Both the position numbers and the translations under genes were made by a program. The notes under the pieces were generated by a model that was given only the letters and a program-made list of their open reading frames with translations, did no database searches and was not told the origin of the DNA. Positions 31,341 to 42,742 of a stretch of DNA of 64,000 nt are shown piece by piece (the stretch's first letter is position 1; each line of letters begins with the position of its first letter). This DNA comes from Capra hircus (Eukaryota > Chordata > Mammalia > Artiodactyla > Bovidae), in assembly GCF_001704415.2 (NCBI RefSeq), contig NC_030823.1:77128458-77192457 (forward strand). Direction: 5' to 3'.

Positions 31341-31743
31341 CATTGCCTGGATTTCTTGTCTAGCCTCTAGTCAGTTTCTATCGATGGGAGAGAGCCAAGA
31401 ACCTGGTCGGTATCACTTTGATGATAAACACGCTGATGACTATCACCTGGAACAACCCAGTGCGGCAGCAGAGGTGTCTGGACTGCAGGCAGGCCTCCCT
31501 GCTGCCCAGCTGCTGGGAGAGAGAGGGGAGCAGGGGCCAGGCACCCAGGACGGCAGCTCTGGGGCTTCTGTGCATGCCCCCCAGGGCTCACAGCAGTGTT
31601 TGCAACAGTCAAGACAGGGAAGCAACCTAAACACCGGTCGACAGAGGAATGGATAAAGACGTGCACATGCATATGATGGAGTGTTACTCTATTAGATCAA
31701 TAATGCCATTTGCAGCAACATGGAGGGAGCTAGAGACTATCCT

Positions 31744-31752
31744 AAGTGAAGT
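31744..31752. repeat. Target-site duplication, left copy
   Basis: aagtgaagt, identical to 31962-31970. This is L1 sequence. Confidence 0.75.
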
Positions 31753-31961
31753 GAGTGAGTGAAGTCGCTCAGTCGTGTCCGACTCTTTGCGACCCCACGG
31801 ACTGCAGCCCACCAGACTCCTCTGTCCATGGGATTTTCCAGGCAAGAGTACTGGAGTGGGTAGCCATCTCCTTCTCTAGAGGATCTTCTCAATCCAGGGA
31901 TCGAACCTGGGTCTCCTGCATGGTAGGCAGATGCTTTACCATCTGAGCTACTGGGGAAGTC
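31753..31961 (-). mobile_element. Bov-tA SINE in L1, antisense, with 9-bp TSD
   Basis: 'gagtgagtgaagtcgctcag' to 'ctgagctactggggaagtc'. Well preserved, with a clear B-box complement (gatcgaacctggg). Confidence 0.95.
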
Positions 31962-32182
31962 AAGTGAAGTTAAACCAGAGACAAATATATGAAATCCCTT
32001 ATATGTGGAATGTAAGCTGTGATACACATGAAGTCACACACAAAACAAAAATGGAGTCACAGATGGAGAAACCAAACGTATGGTTTCTGGGGGCGGCGGG
32101 GAGGAGGAAGAAGGGATAAACTGGGAGACTGGGCTTGACATACACACACTACTGTGTATAAAACTAGTAAGAAGCTGCTCAG

Positions 32183-32262
32183 TTTAGTTCAGTTCAGTCG
32201 CTCAGTCGTGTCCAGCTCTTTGCAACCCCGTGAATCGCAGCACGCCAGGCCTCCCTGTCCAC
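32183..32262 (-). mobile_element. BovB 3' tip in L1, antisense
   Basis: 'tttagttcagttcagtcgct' to 'caggcctccctgtccac'. It replaces about 20 bp of expected L1 sequence. No clear TSD. Confidence 0.88.
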
Positions 32263-32680
32263 CTCAATACTCTGTAATGACCTCTACGGGAAAAGAACCT
32301 GAAAGAGTGGATATATGTATATGTATAGCTGACTCAACTTGCTGTCCATCTAAAACTCGCACAGCATTGTAAATCAACTGTGCGCCAATAAACTTTTTTG
32401 AAATAAAAATAAATAAAAACGGAATGGAAGTTAAAGCTCAGACAGTACACGTCACTTCCCCACTGCCCCTATTATGACCTGATGTGACCTGTTGTTTTCA
32501 GGTTTGACTCCAAGGCATTATTTCCTCTCTGCCATTCCAGTGCCTTATCTGTAAGATCAGGGGATTGAACTCAGACTCTGCTTCCTTCTTGCTGGTTCAT
32601 TCTGAGATTTACTGGATCTCCTCATCCAAATTTACAGTAAAAAAATGTTTGTTAAATCCATACAGTCCCAACGTGTGCTC

Positions 32681-32730
32681 AAATGCTAAGTCATGTTTGA
32701 CGCTTTTGCAGCCCCATGGACCATAGCCCC
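32681..32730 (-). mobile_element. Bov-A fragment, antisense
   Basis: 'aatgctaagtcatgtttgac' and 'gccccatggaccatagcccc'. About 50 bp, cut by the Bov-A2 that follows. Confidence 0.75.
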
Positions 32731-33008
32731 AGAAAAGGCAGCGGCACCCCACTCCAATGCTCTTGCCTGGAAAATCCCATGGACGGAGGAGCCTGGTGGG
32801 CTGCAGTCCATGGGGTCTAGAAGAGTCGGACATGACTGAGTGACTCCACTTTCACTTTTCACTTTCATGCATTGGAGAAGGAAGTGGCAACCCACTCCAG
32901 TGTTCTTGCCTGGAGAATCCCAGGGATGGGGGAGCTTGGTGGGCTGCCGTCTATGGGGTCGCACAGAGTTGGACACGACTGAAGCGACTTAGCAGCAGCA
33001 GCAGCAGT
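32731..33008 (+). mobile_element. Bov-A2 dimeric SINE
   Basis: Two Bov-A units are joined by the 'cactttcacttttcactttc' linker. The copy ends in an (AGC)n tail (about 32991-33008). Confidence 0.93.
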
Positions 33009-33587
33009 AATAACTTGGCACTTTGGATGTGGCCTGAACTCACACAGCAGGCAGCCAACGCCGTCATTTAATCTGAAGTATATTTGCAAACACCCTCTAG
33101 AACAGCCATGTCCTCTGCCTTTGGCAACCGCTCGGCAAACACTGTGAGTCTGATGTCAAAGCAGAAAGCTGGACAGAGTGGATGGGGGGCAGTGACCTGG
33201 AGATGCTGACATCAGGGACAAGAAGAGGCAGAAGGAAGGCTCTGGTATACAGATCACCCAGGGCGCTCCTGTCCCAGTCCAGAACCACGCAGAATGTGAG
33301 GAAAGGTGCTGCCACCATCTCAGCCTGCCCCCCAGAGAAGCAATATCCTGGGAAAATGTCAAGGTTCAGTTGAAAGATAGGTGTGGTCCAGAACCGAGGT
33401 CAGGAGACGCCACCATCTTATAAAACAGTGTATGAATGGGTGGCCGAGAATGTTTTATGCTGACTGATGATTTAAAGATAAAACATGTTTTGTGCTCTTG
33501 CTTTATTTAAATAAGATGCATTGAAAGAAAGGCTGCCTCTATTTGTAGGAGGTTGGGCCATATTCCAACCTAAAGCATGCTTTCATG
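33009..33587. other. Unassigned sequence
   Basis: No repeat or exon recognised. Confidence 0.45.
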
Positions 33588-33790
33588 TGCCATGGCTCAG
33601 CGCGTAAAGAACCCGCCTGCAGTGCAGCAGACATGGGAGACGTGGGTTTGACCCCTGGGTCACGAAGATCCCCTGGAGAAGGAAATGGCAACCCGCTCTA
33701 GTATTCTTGCCTGGGAAATCGCATGGACAGAGGAGCCTGGTGGGCTGCAATCCAAAGGGTCACAAAAGAGTCGGACACAACTGAGCACAA
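33588..33790 (+). mobile_element. Bov-tA SINE
   Basis: 'catgtgccatggctcagcgc' to 'gtcggacacaactgagcac'. The head is altered at its first bases. Confidence 0.92.
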
Positions 33791-34379
33791 AGTCAAAATA
33801 ATTCGTGTGAGCAGCAAGCGACATTCATTTGGATGAAAAAACAGGCATAGAAAACTTGAGTCTTCATGTTAGAAAGCAGATTACTGAGACCAGAAAAGAT
33901 GGGGAGATGATGCATTAAAGGAAAGAAAATAAGGAGAAAGAGAGAATAATTTTCTTGAAGGCAGAGGGGCACGGCTAAGCTTGAGGAGCTAGGCAGGGCA
34001 GCTGCAGGCTGTCCGACAGTCAGGTCACAGCTGGAGATGATGGAGACGGAAGAGCTCCGTTTCCTCTGAGTGTCTGCCAGTCTCGGGTGCCACCACGAGC
34101 AAGCGATTCGTCTGAATTACTATGTAGCATGCAGTATTTTCAATCATTTCAGGCTTCATTAGATTACAGTATCACATAAGTCATATTACACTGTGCTTGG
34201 GAGAAGTGGCACAGACTTATTCTTTTTCTGGAAGTTAAAATATTGGTTTCCCCCCATTTCTTTTAAATATGTAAATATAAAAGCTCAGATGACTTTATCC
34301 AATATATCAAAATAAACCTTGGGCATAACTATCATTGTAACACAAGGTCAGTATGAACCAATGATGCAATCCTTCAAAT
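33791..34379. other. Unassigned sequence
   Basis: Purine-rich at 33885-33960. No gene or repeat recognised. Confidence 0.45.
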
Positions 34380-34566
34380 CATGATTTGGCTGCCGACTCC
34401 CTGGATTGCAGCCCGCCAGGCTCCTCTGTCAGTGGGATTCTCCAGGCAAGAATACTGGAGGGGGGTGTCATTTCCTCCTCCAGGGGATCTTCCTGAGCCA
34501 GGGTCTGAGCCCGCATCTCCTGCATTGCAAGCAGATTCTTTACCATCTGAGCCACCAGGGAAGCCC
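34380..34566 (-). mobile_element. Bov-tA SINE, antisense
   Basis: 'gactccctggattgcagccc' to 'ctgagccaccagggaagccc'. The 3' part of the Bov-A unit is degraded. Confidence 0.92.
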
Positions 34567-35183
34567 TTCTTTTTCTTTCACTTTCCATCTCAGGTTTAGG
34601 ATGGAGTGGAGGGAGAGTGAGGAAGCACAGAATGAAAGGAGAGGACATTGCTTGGAGGAGGAAGAGTCAGGACTGCAGGCGGCAGGATTGTGGGGAAGGC
34701 AGAGTGGAGACCACCATTATCAGGAGCATGACTGCAACTCGGGCTGGCCGGAGCAGCCTGCTCCCCGCTCTGAGAGGCACAATGACCCATCTGCAGGTGT
34801 CGTCACCCGGAGGACTTCCAGTGTCTCTCACATCCACCTAGTTGGTCTCCCTGCCTTTTCTTCCCTAAATGTCCAGCTCTGCTGTGCACCCACAGACTCG
34901 GTCCCTCAAGATGCAGGTCAGTCAACACCCCTGAGAATTTTCAGATCAGTTGCCTCCCTCTGAAACCTACAAGGGACCACTCTCTCTGCCGTGCCGGCAC
35001 ACAGCCCTAAAACACACCGGTTGTATTTTATTCAATTCGATGTCAATTCTCTTCCTACCTGAGGGCAGGAACGGTGCCAGTCTCATTATGACATACTTAC
35101 CAAGATTTGTCAGCAAAAGACGAGAGATTCGGTTATACTGTCTTACTTCTCATGACATCAACTAGTATCTTTTAGATAATACT
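34567..35183. other. Unassigned, possible old L2 trace
   Basis: 'cttcctacctgagggcagga' near 35050 recalls L2 but is too short to assign. No exon seen. Confidence 0.4.
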
Positions 35184-35194
35184 CTAATCAATAT
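35184..35194. repeat. Target-site duplication, left copy
   Basis: ctaatcaatat, identical to 35464-35474. Confidence 0.85.
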
Positions 35195-35463
35195 GGAGAA
35201 GGCAACGGCACCCCACTCCAGTCCTCTTGCCTGGAAAATCCCATGGACGGAGGAGCCTGGTGGGCTACAGTCCATGGGGTCGCTGAGGGTCGGACACGAC
35301 TGAGCGACTTCACTTTTACTCTTCACTTTCATGCATTGGAGCAGGAAATGGCAGCCCACTCCAGTGTTCTTGCCTGGAGAATCCCAGGGACGGGGGAGCC
35401 TGGTGGGCTGCCGTCTATGGGGTCACAGAGTCGGACACGACTGAAGCGACTCAGCAGCAGCAG
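35195..35463 (+). mobile_element. Bov-A2 dimeric SINE with exact 11-bp TSD
   Basis: 'ggagaaggcaacggcacccc' to 'gaagcgactcagcagcagca'. Both units, the linker and the AGC tail are intact. Low divergence and an exact TSD indicate a young copy. Confidence 0.95.
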
Positions 35464-35644
35464 CTAATCAATATAGAGCTCAAGCTAAAACACGGGACGT
35501 CTTCTTTCCAAGCTGACCAAGTGAGCTTTAGCCTCCAGATGATCCCGAGCACAAGACATTTGGGAAGATGCAGATTCCGGCTGCAGGAGGCCACCAGGAG
35601 CCTCTTCAGCCCTGTCCGGAAAAACAGAAGTAAAGCAAAGAGAA

Positions 35645-35907
35645 AAGTTAGAGCTCCAATACTTTGGCCACCTGATGAGAAGAGCCAACGCGTTGGAAAA
35701 GACCCTGATGCTGGGAACGATTAAAAGCAAAATGGGAGGGGGATGGCAGAGGATGAAATGGTTAAATGCCACCACCAACTCAATTGACATGAATTTGAGT
35801 AAACTCAGGAAGACAGTGAAGGACCGGGGAGCCTGGTGTGCTGCAGTCCATGGGGTCACAAAGAGTCTGACACAACTTAGTGACTGAACAATAACAACAA
35901 AAAAGCA
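35645..35907 (+). mobile_element. BovB 3' end
   Basis: Frame 35675-35887 still reads as the family C-terminus (RANALEKTLMLGTI ... AVHGVTKSLTQLSD) without a stop over its last 71 codons. Confidence 0.9.
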
Positions 35908-37402
35908 AAGAACGCTCAACTTGTCAGTTACTACACTCAGAAGATCCGAGGACGGACTCTGTGGTCAGAGGGAAAAACCCCAGCCTTTCACATCCAGGCA
36001 AAGCAGCGTTTTTAAAAAATCTACACAATTGGAAATGCCTGTCTTAGAAGTAGCAGCATTCTCATAAGGCTCTTAACAGCGACTATGAGATATTTGCAAT
36101 GAGAGGTGATGCTGGCACTATTTATAAATTTATAACTATAAATGTATAAAATATTATAATTTGTAATTCCAATTATATCATAAATGTTTTAATGCTTTAG
36201 CTGGGAGGGTTCCACATGAGTATCACAAAAGCACCTCTTTTCAGTGATTACTATCTTATCTCCTTTGGGAAAAGAGATGATTGACATATGAATCTAGAAA
36301 ACAGGTTTAACCTGATCACTATAACCACACAGAATCCAAATATTTTAAGCACCTAGTCTCAGCAGTTTCAGAGTGGAGATTTTATTCAATAGTTGATTAC
36401 ATTTTTATTTATTAAAGAATTTATACTTTCCATTTTTTGAAATTTCCTTTGATCAGGTCCCATTCTCAATGCCAGAATACTTACCAGCATAAAGGCAGAC
36501 TTTGAGAAACGAAGATAATTTTGCTTGTTTACGTGTCCATCACAGGTAATCGCATCTTAAAATCTTCAAGTCTACAAAGTCATTACCTTCGTCAAGGCAG
36601 CTTGTACCCCACACTGTCAGGTCTTCTGGAATATTTACTTAAATTCAAACCCAGAAGCTGCCTGGCAAGAGAAAGCCTGGGTTTGTAGAGGTGGATGAGG
36701 ACTGGCATTTACTTATGTTCAGAAAATAAACTCCAACTCTCTCATACTGAACAGGACCTCCCCATAAATTCAACTACAATCGTATTTAACATAAGCGTCA
36801 ATTTTGTTTCATTTTCTGCATTTTCTTTATCATCCAAAGTAGTCTCCATTCCCTTAGGTGTTGCGACCTCAACCTCCTTATATCTCAAAGCAGCTCCCTC
36901 TGATCCTCTTAGCTTCCTCGAGCACCTTGAACTCGTCCTCCAATTATCTGTCTTCAACAAATGCATTACACACACTAAAGAAGACCTTTTCCTTCCAATT
37001 TTTAAATCTGCATTTATTTGAGAAGCTTATATATGCCTACTTGTTTACCCTCAAATCATCAAAAGAATTGATGGTGGGGGTGATTTGATCACCAGGAAAT
37101 CTTTGTAAGCCACTGATAGTAACACATTTTCAGAAAACTTTTAAAGACATTTTTAATACAGAAAATTGGGTTTCTTCAGACCATAGCTGATGTGGAACCT
37201 CAAATCTCAGCTTATCTGCATCTGCGTGATAGAAACAACCTCTTATCTTGGAGACAAATAGTTATTTAATTCACCAGGCAATTTCTTTCCTCCATGCTTT
37301 CTAATCAAATTCAAAAATGTTTTGCAGAGATTCAGTGGAAATAGCTACTTCTCTAAGAGTAGCCCGATTTAGAAACAATCAGACCTACAATACTCCTTCA
37401 GT
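35908..37402. other. Unassigned AT-rich repeat-poor stretch
   Basis: About 1.5 kb with no recognised transposon. The 108-codon frame at 36695-37021 has no known domain. Tandem 'tataaat' elements occur at 36120-36180. Confidence 0.45.
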
Positions 37403-37500
37403 GTATATGTTTTTATTTTAAGTATAGTTGATTTACAATGTTGTGTTAGTTTCAGCAAAGTGATTCAGATACATATATTCTTTTTCATATTATTTTCCAG
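37403..37500 (-). mobile_element. L1 3' tip, antisense
   Basis: 'aagtatagttgatttacaat', 'gttgtgttagtttcagcaaa' and 'gtgattcagatacatatatt' are the reverse of the ruminant L1 terminus. Confidence 0.85.
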
Positions 37501-38639
37501 TGTGTGTTTTAAATGTAGAAAAATCTGACCTCTGAACTACCAGTTCCACTTAGAATTTTGAGATAAGCAATACTAATCCCTAGTCTTTAAAATACCACTT
37601 TAGGTGAACTTAGAACCTAGAAAATATGAGTGAGTTAATGGAATTAACTCAAAGGCATTACTATAAAGACATTTGAGGACACTGTCCTCAGAAATCACGC
37701 ATATGCGTCTAGGTTCTCCACTTCGGAACCTTCTTAAAGAAGGTGCTGCTTTGCTGCAGCTGAGGCGTTCCTTTACCATAAACAGCGAAACACCAATGCT
37801 GTGTGTTCCCGGAGTAAAGACGAGGATCGTGCAGATTCCATATTTACAACCACCTCTTCCCTAGGTGATTTGTTTATCTCGTCCTCTGCTCCGGTCTCTC
37901 ATCAGTCAGCCAGTGAAGGTCAGACTCACCTCAATGGCTCAGCACACCAGGCTTCTTTCCATTCCAAGTGGAGACAGAAAATCTGAATCTTTACCATGCT
38001 GACCTTATTGTTTTACAAGCTATTGATTGTGGCTATCAAGTCCCAACAGTTCTCTGGGGTCAGCCTCTGGAAAAAGAAACGCAGAAGGAGAGGCCACATT
38101 CCTCTCCCTCCTCGACCGCCCTGACGCCCCCATTAGTTAGATTTGGGCGCAATTAGAGTGAATCACGGCAGGATGCGCCCAGTCTCCTCCACGCCGTCAG
38201 TCCGCAGCACCCAGGTTTCTGGCCGTACATCAGAGCGCACATCTGGTATGTGATGAGGAATGTCCAGGGCAGAGAGGAGAGGTCAGCGAGAAGTGAGCGG
38301 GTCCTCCATGGTGATGATTATAGAGTTACTGACACGCAAATAAATGACACGTATCACCCTCCACAACACTTAGGAAGTGTAAATCTCATCGTTGACATAC
38401 CCTTTGGAGAGAGAGAGACTATATGAATCTTTTTCACATCACTAGAGCAGTTTTATACAAGGATACCCTGTCCTGGCATAACTCTCAACCTCAAAATGCT
38501 TTCCTTATCTATCAGGAGTACACCTTTTCCACTGTAATTTTTTTCAATGTATTAAACCTTTCATACAATAATCATTAAACCGCAGCACTCCCACTTCATC
38601 TGTGGTCTTCCCCGTGGGCTGCTTGCTTTTCAGTCTTGT
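37501..38639. other. Unassigned repeat-poor stretch with CpG-retaining block
   Basis: The block at about 38080-38230 is GC-rich, with roughly a dozen CpGs and homeodomain- and E2F-like words. The rest is featureless to me. Confidence 0.45.
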
Positions 38640-38805
38640 GCCTCCTTTAATAACACTATTTGCTGAATGCTGGCAATGCTGTAGGTGTGGTGCTAGACAA
38701 TTAACGTGATGATGCCACTGAAACCTCCTTGTCCTGCCAGGAAGAGCTGCACTATTATCTCCACTTCATACATGAGAAGACTGAGGCACGGTGGGAATAA
38801 GTGCT
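38640..38805 (+). mobile_element. MIR SINE
   Basis: 'gctgtaggtgtggtgctaga', 'attatctccacttcatacat' and 'gagaagactgaggcac' follow MIR order. A Bov-tA abuts it. Confidence 0.7.
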
Positions 38806-39033
38806 TGCTCGTGCGTGCTGCGCTAAGTCGCTAGGTCTTGTCCGACTCTTTGTGACTTCATGGACTGTAGCCCACCAGGCTCCTCTGTCCATGGGGTTCT
38901 CCAGGCAAGAATACTGGAGTGGGTTGCCATGTCCTTCTCCAGAGGACCTTCCTGACCCAGGGACTGAACCCATATCCCCTGTGGCTCCTGCGTTGCAGGC
39001 AGATTCTTTACCGCTGAGCTAACAGAGAAGCCT
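38806..39033 (-). mobile_element. Bov-tA SINE, antisense
   Basis: 'gtgctgcgctaagtcgctag' to 'cgctgagctaacagagaagc'. Full-length, with an 11-bp insertion (cctgtggctcc) in the tRNA part. Confidence 0.92.
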
Positions 39034-39384
39034 TTATTATAAACTAGCTAACACATATTGCTCATCACCTACCAAACATGGATTGAAATACTGTATCATC
39101 CTTACCGAGAACAAACACCACAATTCACCTGAGAAAAACCAGGGAGAATTTCATGGCAGAGACTGCCTTTGATCTAGACCTTGAATTCTAAGAAGTGAGA
39201 GGATGAGTTGAGACGTGGACATAGACAAACACGGGGCAAACACTGAGAACAGTGAATACTCCAGAGGGAGCCGGGTTGAGAGCTGGAGAAATAAAGTCGG
39301 TGCTTATGTGAGATCATATGTGTGAAAGCTCTGAAAATTATTAAGTACTTCAGAAATTTTTTAAATAAAAAAGCAAATTTACTG
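39034..39384. other. Unassigned sequence
   Basis: No repeat or exon recognised. The start weakly resembles MIR. Confidence 0.4.
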
Positions 39385-39705
39385 TTTGCAAGGCCTAAAT
39401 AGACACACAACATAGAGAATGAATGTATGGACACAGAGGGGGCAAAGCAGGTGGGATGAGCTGGGAGACTGGGGCTGACAAGCATACACGACTGTGCATA
39501 AAACAGAAAACTTAATGGGACCTACTGTGTGCACAGAGCGCTCTACTCAGTGCTCTGCAGTGACCTAGATGGGAAGGAAATCCAAAAAGAGGGGATACAT
39601 GTACGGATATAGTTGATTCACTTTTCCGTACAGCGGAAGCTAACACAACATTGTACAGCAACTATATCCCAATTAAAAAGGGGGGGAATCAATAAATTTT
39701 AAAAA
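39385..39705 (+). mobile_element. L1 3' end
   Basis: 'ggtgggatgagctgggagac', 'gctctgcagtgacctagatg' and 'acacaacattgtacagcaac', with an A/G-rich tail. Confidence 0.87.
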
Positions 39706-39719
39706 GTGATATCCTTGAA

Positions 39720-40481
39720 TTCAGATCAGATCAGCTCAGTTCAGTCACTCAGTCGTGTCCGACTCTTTGCAGCACGCCAGGCCTCCCTGTCCATCACCAA
39801 CTTCTGGAGTCCACCCAAACCCATGTCCATTGAATCGGTGATGCCATCCAACCATCTCATTCTCTGTTGTCCCCTTCTCCTCCTGCCTTCAATCTTTCCC
39901 AGCATCAGGCTCTTTCCAAATGAGTCAGCTCTTTGCATCAGGTAGCCAAAGTATTGGAGTTTCATCTTCGGCATCAGTCCTACCAATGAACACCCAGGAC
40001 TGGTCTCCTTTAGGATGAACTGGTTGGATCTCCTTGCAGTCCAAGGGACTCTCAAGAGTCTTCTCCAACATTACACTTCAAAAGCATCAATTCTTCGGCG
40101 CTCAGCTTTCTTCACAGTCCAACTCTCACATCCATACATGACCACTGGAAAAACCATAGCCTTGACTGGATGGACCTTTGTTGACAAAGTAATGTCTCTG
40201 CTTTTTAATATGCTATCTAGGTTGGTCATAACTTTCCTTCCAAGGAGTAAGCATCTTTTAATTTCATGGCTGCAATCACTATCTGCAGTGATTCTGGATC
40301 CCAGAAAAATAAAGTCAGCCATTGTTTCCACTGTTTCCCCATCAAGTGATGAGATCGGATGCCATGATCTTCGTTTTCTGAATGTTGAGCTTTAAGCCAA
40401 CTTTTTCACTCTCCTCTTTCACCTTCATCAAGAGGCTCTTTAGTTCTTCTTCACTTCTGCCATAAGGATGGTGTCATCTGC
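39720..40481 (-). mobile_element. BovB 3' portion, antisense
   Basis: The coding strand is -. The C-terminal domain lies in frames 40331-40071 and 40055-39741, split by a frame change near 40060. A small deletion in the 3' tail removes 'gaccccatgaatc'. Possible TSD: atccttgaa (39711-39719) and atccctgaa (40482-40490), one mismatch. Confidence 0.92.
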
Positions 40482-40490
40482 ATCCCTGAA

Positions 40491-41051
40491 CTGGTGCTTT
40501 TAAATCACACAATGGCAATCAGATTACAGAATTTAACTTGTAGTTCACTTGTAAAAACAGAGGCAAAAAAATGCTTCTGAAAGAAGATTACACCCCTTCT
40601 CCACGTTGGCCATGGGTCCCAGGATGGGTTAGAGCAGGTGGCAGCCCAAGGCCTCCTCCCAGCCTCTGCCTCGGTCACTGGTGCGTGCTCAGGACAGACT
40701 TCTCACCTTCCCACTTTATCAGGCACCCTATCAATCAGAGCTCCAAAGGCACAGTCCAGTGGGATGAGTTTTCAGAGGGTTTGTTTTCGCAGAGATCATG
40801 ATAAAGTTGGGTGTGCAGGTCGGGTCAGCAATAGGGACTGTGAAGGACCCTGGGACCAATAGTCACAAGTCTTTGCCTGGCTCAGCTTCCAGGCATGAGA
40901 GCGGGAGGTCAGGACCCAAAGTGTGCGCGCACCAGTGGAGGAGGTGACCTGGCAGGCGACCGCGACCTCCAGTGGGCACAGCAGGAGTCCAAGCAAACCA
41001 TGCAGAGCGCCAAGAGAGGAGCGGCTCTGGTTTCCTCCTACACGTCAGATC
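40491..41051. other. Unassigned sequence
   Basis: No repeat or gene recognised. Confidence 0.4.
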
Positions 41052-41275
41052 CGGGCTTCCCAGGGAGCCTAGTGGGAAAGAACCCGCCTGCCCGTGCAGG
41101 AAACGTAAGAGATGAGGGCTCCATCTCTGGGTTGGGAAGATCCTCTGAAGGAGGGCATCGCAGCCCACTCCGGTATTCTTGCCTGGAGAATCCCATGGAC
41201 ATAGGAGCCTAGCGGGCTACAGTCCATGGGATCGCAAAGAGTCGGACATGACTGAGCGACTCAGCACACACCCTG
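41052..41275 (+). mobile_element. Bov-tA SINE
   Basis: 'gggcttcccagggagcctag' to 'gactgagcgactcagcacac'. Confidence 0.93.
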
Positions 41276-41743
41276 TAGATCTGGGGGTGGGTAGACGGGA
41301 CTGCCCACTGGCCCATGCCACCCGGGAGCGCAGGGCACACACCAGGCTGCTGTCCAAGGAAGTCAGCAAGGGAGGAGGTGATGGGGTACCTGGAGGGGCA
41401 AAGCAAGCATCTCTAGTAGCCTCACCTGAAACTGTGCTCTGCGTGTATACGACTGTCGATTTCTTCAAGAATGCACGTTCCAACAACCATTAAAACATGA
41501 AGAGATGCCCCTGATTGATATCAGCACTTTTAGGATCACTTTGACCACTTTAACAAATGACTTCTTCTACTTCCAAAATACATATACAAGCCAGGCACGA
41601 AGATGTTCAAATAAGCAGGTTGTAACCCTTGATGTAGATAAAGGAAACTTCAAGAAAAATCATCTGATATTTCATATTTATTTTAAAGGTTGAAGGGTTT
41701 TCTAAATACATCTGGAGTTTTGCATGAAAACGTCCACTTAGGT
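41276..41743. other. Unassigned sequence
   Basis: No repeat or exon recognised. Confidence 0.4.
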
Positions 41744-41925
41744 CAGTGGCTTGTAAACTTGGTTACAAAGTGAAATCTCCTGGGAATCTCTGAAAAGCAC
41801 CGATGCCTGGGACCCACCCCTAGAGATTCGGGTCTACTGGCCCGGTTCCAGTCTGGCAACAGAAGTTCCAGACATCCCCCGTCAGAGTCTCCTTTATAGT
41901 CCAGGATGAGGACCCCTGCATTAGC
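41744..41925 (+). mobile_element. MER5A-like hAT element
   Basis: 'cagtggcttgtaaacttgg', 'aaatctcctgggaatctctg' and 'gggacccacccctagagatt' follow MER5A from its terminal repeat. The distal half is degraded. Confidence 0.65.
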
Positions 41926-41929
41926 CTAG

Positions 41930-41940
41930 AATGATGACTT
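41930..41940. repeat. Target-site duplication, left copy
   Basis: aatgatgactt, matching aatgatggctt at 42155-42165 (10 of 11). Confidence 0.75.
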
Positions 41941-42154
41941 GGTGGTGGTGGTTTAGTTGCTCAGTCCTGTCTGACTCCTTGTTACCCCGTTGACTGTAGC
42001 CTTCCAGGCTCCTCTGTCCATGGGATTTTCCAGGCAAGAATACTGGAGTGGGTTGCCATTTCCTCTTCCAGGGGATCTTCCTAACCCAGTGATCGAACCT
42101 GTGACTCCTACCTGGAAGGTAGATTCTTTACCACTGAGCCACCTAGGAAGTTAT
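41941..42154 (-). mobile_element. Bov-tA SINE, antisense, with TSD
   Basis: 'tggtttagttgctcagtcct' to 'tgagccacctaggaagtt', starting with a (GGT)n stretch. The one-mismatch 11-bp duplication fits an insertion older than the exact-TSD copies. Confidence 0.93.
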
Positions 42155-42165
42155 AATGATGGCTT

Positions 42166-42582
42166 ACGTAATGTAATTTTATTATTTATCAGACTCTCAT
42201 ATCTGTATTATTCCTGTTAACTCATGACATTTAGTCCTCTTCAAAAATCAATCAGAAGACAATTAACTGTGCATTCAAGTAAATCATTAAATAAACTGAA
42301 ATTAGCACATAAACCCTGCCACCATCCCTTTAGTTTCACACCACATCAACCTCACCTGAATCAAGTGTATTTTGCATTGAGAGCCTACATTGTATCCTAG
42401 AGATTCTAAGGAAATAAGTTACTGAAGCATTAACGTGTTTAAACTATGATTATGATAGTTTGGGTATAAGGAGAAATTATAAAAGCGAAAGTCCTAAGGG
42501 AGATTGCTAGACATAAAAAACAAGTGTGGACTTTGCTATGTGAAAGCCCTAGGAACTAATTCTGGTACTAGCTCTTTCTACC
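42166..42582. other. Unassigned AT-rich sequence
   Basis: No repeat or gene recognised. Confidence 0.4.
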
Positions 42583-42742
42583 TTGTTCCTGCAAGTGTGG
42601 TCCATGGACCAGCAAGCAGTTTCAGCAGCACTGAGGAGCTTATCAGAAATGCAGATTCTCAGACCTACTGAGTCAGAATCTAGACTTTAGTAAGACCTCC
42701 AGGTAATCTGAATGCACGTGACAAGCTGAGAAACAGAGAGAC
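42583..42742 (-). mobile_element. MER5A-like hAT element, opposite orientation
   Basis: 'gcaagtgtggtccatggacc', 'atcagaaatgcagattctca', 'gacctactgagtcagaatct' and 'cctccaggtaatctgaatgc' form the other strand of the same family as the element at 41744. Confidence 0.75.

Larger units (their letters stand above)
30901..31415 (+). mobile_element. Solo LTR of an endogenous retrovirus
   Basis: About 515 bp starting TG (tgagacaggctaggagc) and ending CA (acctggtcggtatca), with LTR architecture. A U3-like part has the repeated 'ctgcgc(g)catg' motif (about 31009 and 31112). A TATA box (catataag, 31213-31220) follows, then C-rich R/U5 and a poly(A) signal variant (ataaag, 31335-31340). No primer-binding site, gag, pol or env sequence follows, so this is a solo LTR. 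The flanks ctttt and ctttg could be a decayed short TSD. Class I versus II is not resolved, and the exact ends are inferred. Confidence 0.65.
31575..32410 (+). mobile_element. L1 3' end, split by a SINE and a BovB tip
   Basis: Segments 31575-31752, 31962-32182 and 32263-32410 read on in L1 order: 'ggaagcaacctaaacaccgg', 'ccttatatgtggaatgtaag' and 'tcaatactctgtaatgacct' ... 'attgtaaatcaactgtgcg'. It ends in 'aaaataaataaaaac'. Confidence 0.88.

Noticed and set aside
36695..37021. 108-codon open frame on the + strand
   Set aside because: Ser/Leu-rich, unrecognised, in AT-rich DNA. Chance length.
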